Source: Callaeas wilsoni
Taxonomy: Eukaryota; Chordata; Aves; Passeriformes; Callaeidae
Length of the DNA stretch: 64,000 bases
Direction of reading: 5' to 3'
NCBI GenBank assembly: GCA_013398955.1
Contig: VWPU01017642.1
Coordinates: 140,524 to 204,523, forward strand
The notes under the pieces were generated by a model. The model did not search any database, had not been told where the DNA came from, and saw only the letters and a program-made list of their open reading frames with translations. Numbering within the stretch: position 1 is the stretch's first letter; every line of letters begins with the position of its first letter. Position numbers and translations under genes: made by a program. Below are positions 62,035 to 64,000 of this stretch, in pieces.

Positions 62035-63981
62035 GTATTACTATTTTCAGTGATGTTGAAGTAAATATATCTACTCCTATAAAAAAACTTGTGTGTAGGC
62101 AAATTTAATTAACTGCATCAAGTTTCATATTGAATTGTTTGAATGCCTCCACAGAAGTACTCTGAATTAGCCTATTTAGCAGAATCAGCTTTACATAATT
62201 AGGCAAACACTTTTGTATTTGGAAGCCAAAAAGATGCTTCCTTTCCTGATTACAGTGTCTGATAAATCCTCCACTGAACTCCTGTATTAAATTCACATTA
62301 ACTTCTTTTTCCAACTCATTTCCAACAGGTGTATGACTACCCATTTATTATAAACATTCAAGACTATTTAAAACTGCACGAGGCAATACATTTCAATATT
62401 CCTTTGTTTCTTTATTTCTCTGTGTGTTTTGCTTTAACTACATCAAGATCATTTAGTTCCTTTAGTCTTTATTGCAACTGTGTTTAATACTGAAATTGTC
62501 TCTTAATGGCCAAGCAACACAATAGACACTGTAGTTTCTGAAGGTTAGTTGTGAAAACCAATAGAATGTGCTAGAGTGTTTTAAATATCAAAGTTTAAAT
62601 TAAAGAAACAACAGTCCCAGATCTTTACCTACAGTTGTGCATTCATTCAATTTCCCCACATATTATTGTGATGAGACATAGAAATAAAGAAGAGGAAAAG
62701 AAAGCTTAACGACTTGGGATGGAGGAAAGGAGTTGACAGGCTTCAGACCAGACAACATTCAGCAAGGTGATGCGGTGCCACATTGCTGGATTATGTAGCT
62801 GACCCAGGTCACCTTGCCAATAGCAGTTCAAATGAAAATGTTAGAGGGTGTGCACGTTTATGAAAGAAACGAGATATGACTAGACTTTACACTGAACATG
62901 GATTGATATCTACTATGCAGATACCTAAAGTATAGATGCTTCATATGTTTTTAAATGGGTAGCTTAGTTAGGCTATTATTTCAATATTTTGAAATATGCA
63001 TAAATATTTGTTTCCAAAGCAGTTCAAACTATGTACCATTAATGCTAGGATTCAGTTTGAAGAACACCAAGCTTGCAGTGATCATGTAAGCTCCAGAAAT
63101 GAAAGCAACATGACCATGACGACACAAATAAATAGCAAAGATATGGATGTACAGTGTCCTGGGGATGTCCTTAGGAGCCCTGAGCTCCTACCTCTGCACA
63201 AGGATTCACTGGGCTGTGGTAATGCACCAGCTAGCTTAGCCTTTCTGCCCCATGATACATGAAAAATGAAACTTGGGCCATTAAGCTTCAAAATTAATGC
63301 AGCTGTACAGAAACCAGTGAGATTGTGGTGCAGTGAAGATATGGGATATTGTGACGAAACATGATTATGTCAGTGGAAACTATAGCTAAGGCCATGGGCC
63401 CTTTGGATTTTTTTCAGCTATGTTTTTCTAAATCATCTTGGTGTTTCTGGAAGCTGATGGCAATTTGCCAGAATTTCTAAAATCATATCAGCCTTGGTAA
63501 AATAAAAATCACGTCAAAACAAAAAATTCACAATATATCAACATATTTAGCACATTTGCAAGGAAAGTCAAGCTCTTTCCTCAGCAATCACATCAGAAAT
63601 AAACTTGGTTGTTAGTTCTTCAAAATAACCCCCTCATCTTTTATTCAAAGGTTGTTTGTAGGCTCATGATGTTAGGGTTAACTTAATTTCCTATGAGGCT
63701 ATTAAGATTTCTGAGCTCAATCTTTCATGGTAAATATCGCTGAGCTCTGTGTTTGTAACTAGGAACAGAGCTGGGCTTATTGATCTCATCCAAAGGGCAA
63801 TGATTTATTTCAGAAATATGACCACGAATACCCTATAAATTTAAGCTTTTACAGTGCTTATAATTTTATTATAAATTTAGACTGAATAAGACCATATTTG
63901 GTGCAGGAGTTAGGAAAGCTGAAGGTTAATTTCACTGCTCTGAGCTAACCCTGACATCTGCTAGTTTCTTTGGGTTGCCTC
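62035..63981. other. Unassigned sequence; no gene seen
   Basis: AT-rich, with frames at 62105-62344 (minus), 62996-63262 (plus) and 63082-63291 (minus). The last two overlap in a slightly GC-richer patch (63080-63260) without a known motif. Confidence 0.5.
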
Positions 63982-64000
63982 CTTCTCTCTTCTCTTCTCT
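63982..64000 (+). repeat. Start of a TCTTC pentanucleotide tract at the window edge
   Basis: The last 19 bases are a pyrimidine-only TCTTC-type repeat that is cut by the end of the window, so its full length is unknown. It is related in composition, but not in unit, to the TCTCC array at 3775-3980. Confidence 0.7.

Noticed and set aside
1..64000. CRISPR arrays, operons, prophage or other microbial systems
   Set aside because: No regularly spaced direct repeats, no dense coding and no ribosome-binding-site-linked frames. The sequence is vertebrate non-coding DNA.

Overview
The window looks like nuclear DNA from a bird, and I find no protein-coding or RNA gene in it. The case for a bird rests on the repeats. 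There are four 3'-end fragments of the CR1 LINE family, two copies of a long terminal repeat (LTR) of an avian type, and at least one very old MIR-type SINE. A passerine or close relative is possible from the LTR type, but that is recall of a family and not a search. The background is AT-rich, unique-looking sequence with low repeat density, as expected for an intergenic desert or a very large intron.

Layout. A CR1 3' end with a broken reverse-transcriptase frame lies at 945-1705 (+). A GGAGA pentanucleotide satellite with a 31-base assembly gap lies at 3775-3980. An almost complete solo LTR (6015-7041, +) and a truncated copy of the same LTR in the opposite orientation (8955-9455, -) sit about 1.9 kb apart. 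The stretch 12.6-14.9 kb is pyrimidine-skewed. A nested palindrome flanked by TATT lies at 21698-21778. MIR-like SINEs lie at 25545-25650 (-, tentative) and 28862-29048 (+). Further CR1 ends lie at 40885-40998 (-), 46280-46735 (+) and 53785-54037 (+). Two GC-richer blocks have no identity I can give (42530-43115 and 45925-46279). A perfect 15-bp inverted repeat lies at 57617-57677. Simple repeats occur at 47974-47995, 53092-53114 and 62004-62034, and a pentanucleotide tract runs off the right edge.

Open frames are short: the longest is 161 codons. The longest ones fall in the LTR, in the GGAGA satellite or in CR1, and the rest do not resemble a protein family I know. There is therefore no gene set working together. 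What can be read is a record of transposon insertion and decay. I did not find a convincing new biological system. The best candidates for something undescribed are the two self-complementary elements (21.7 kb and 57.6 kb) and the unassigned GC-rich block at 42.5-43.1 kb.
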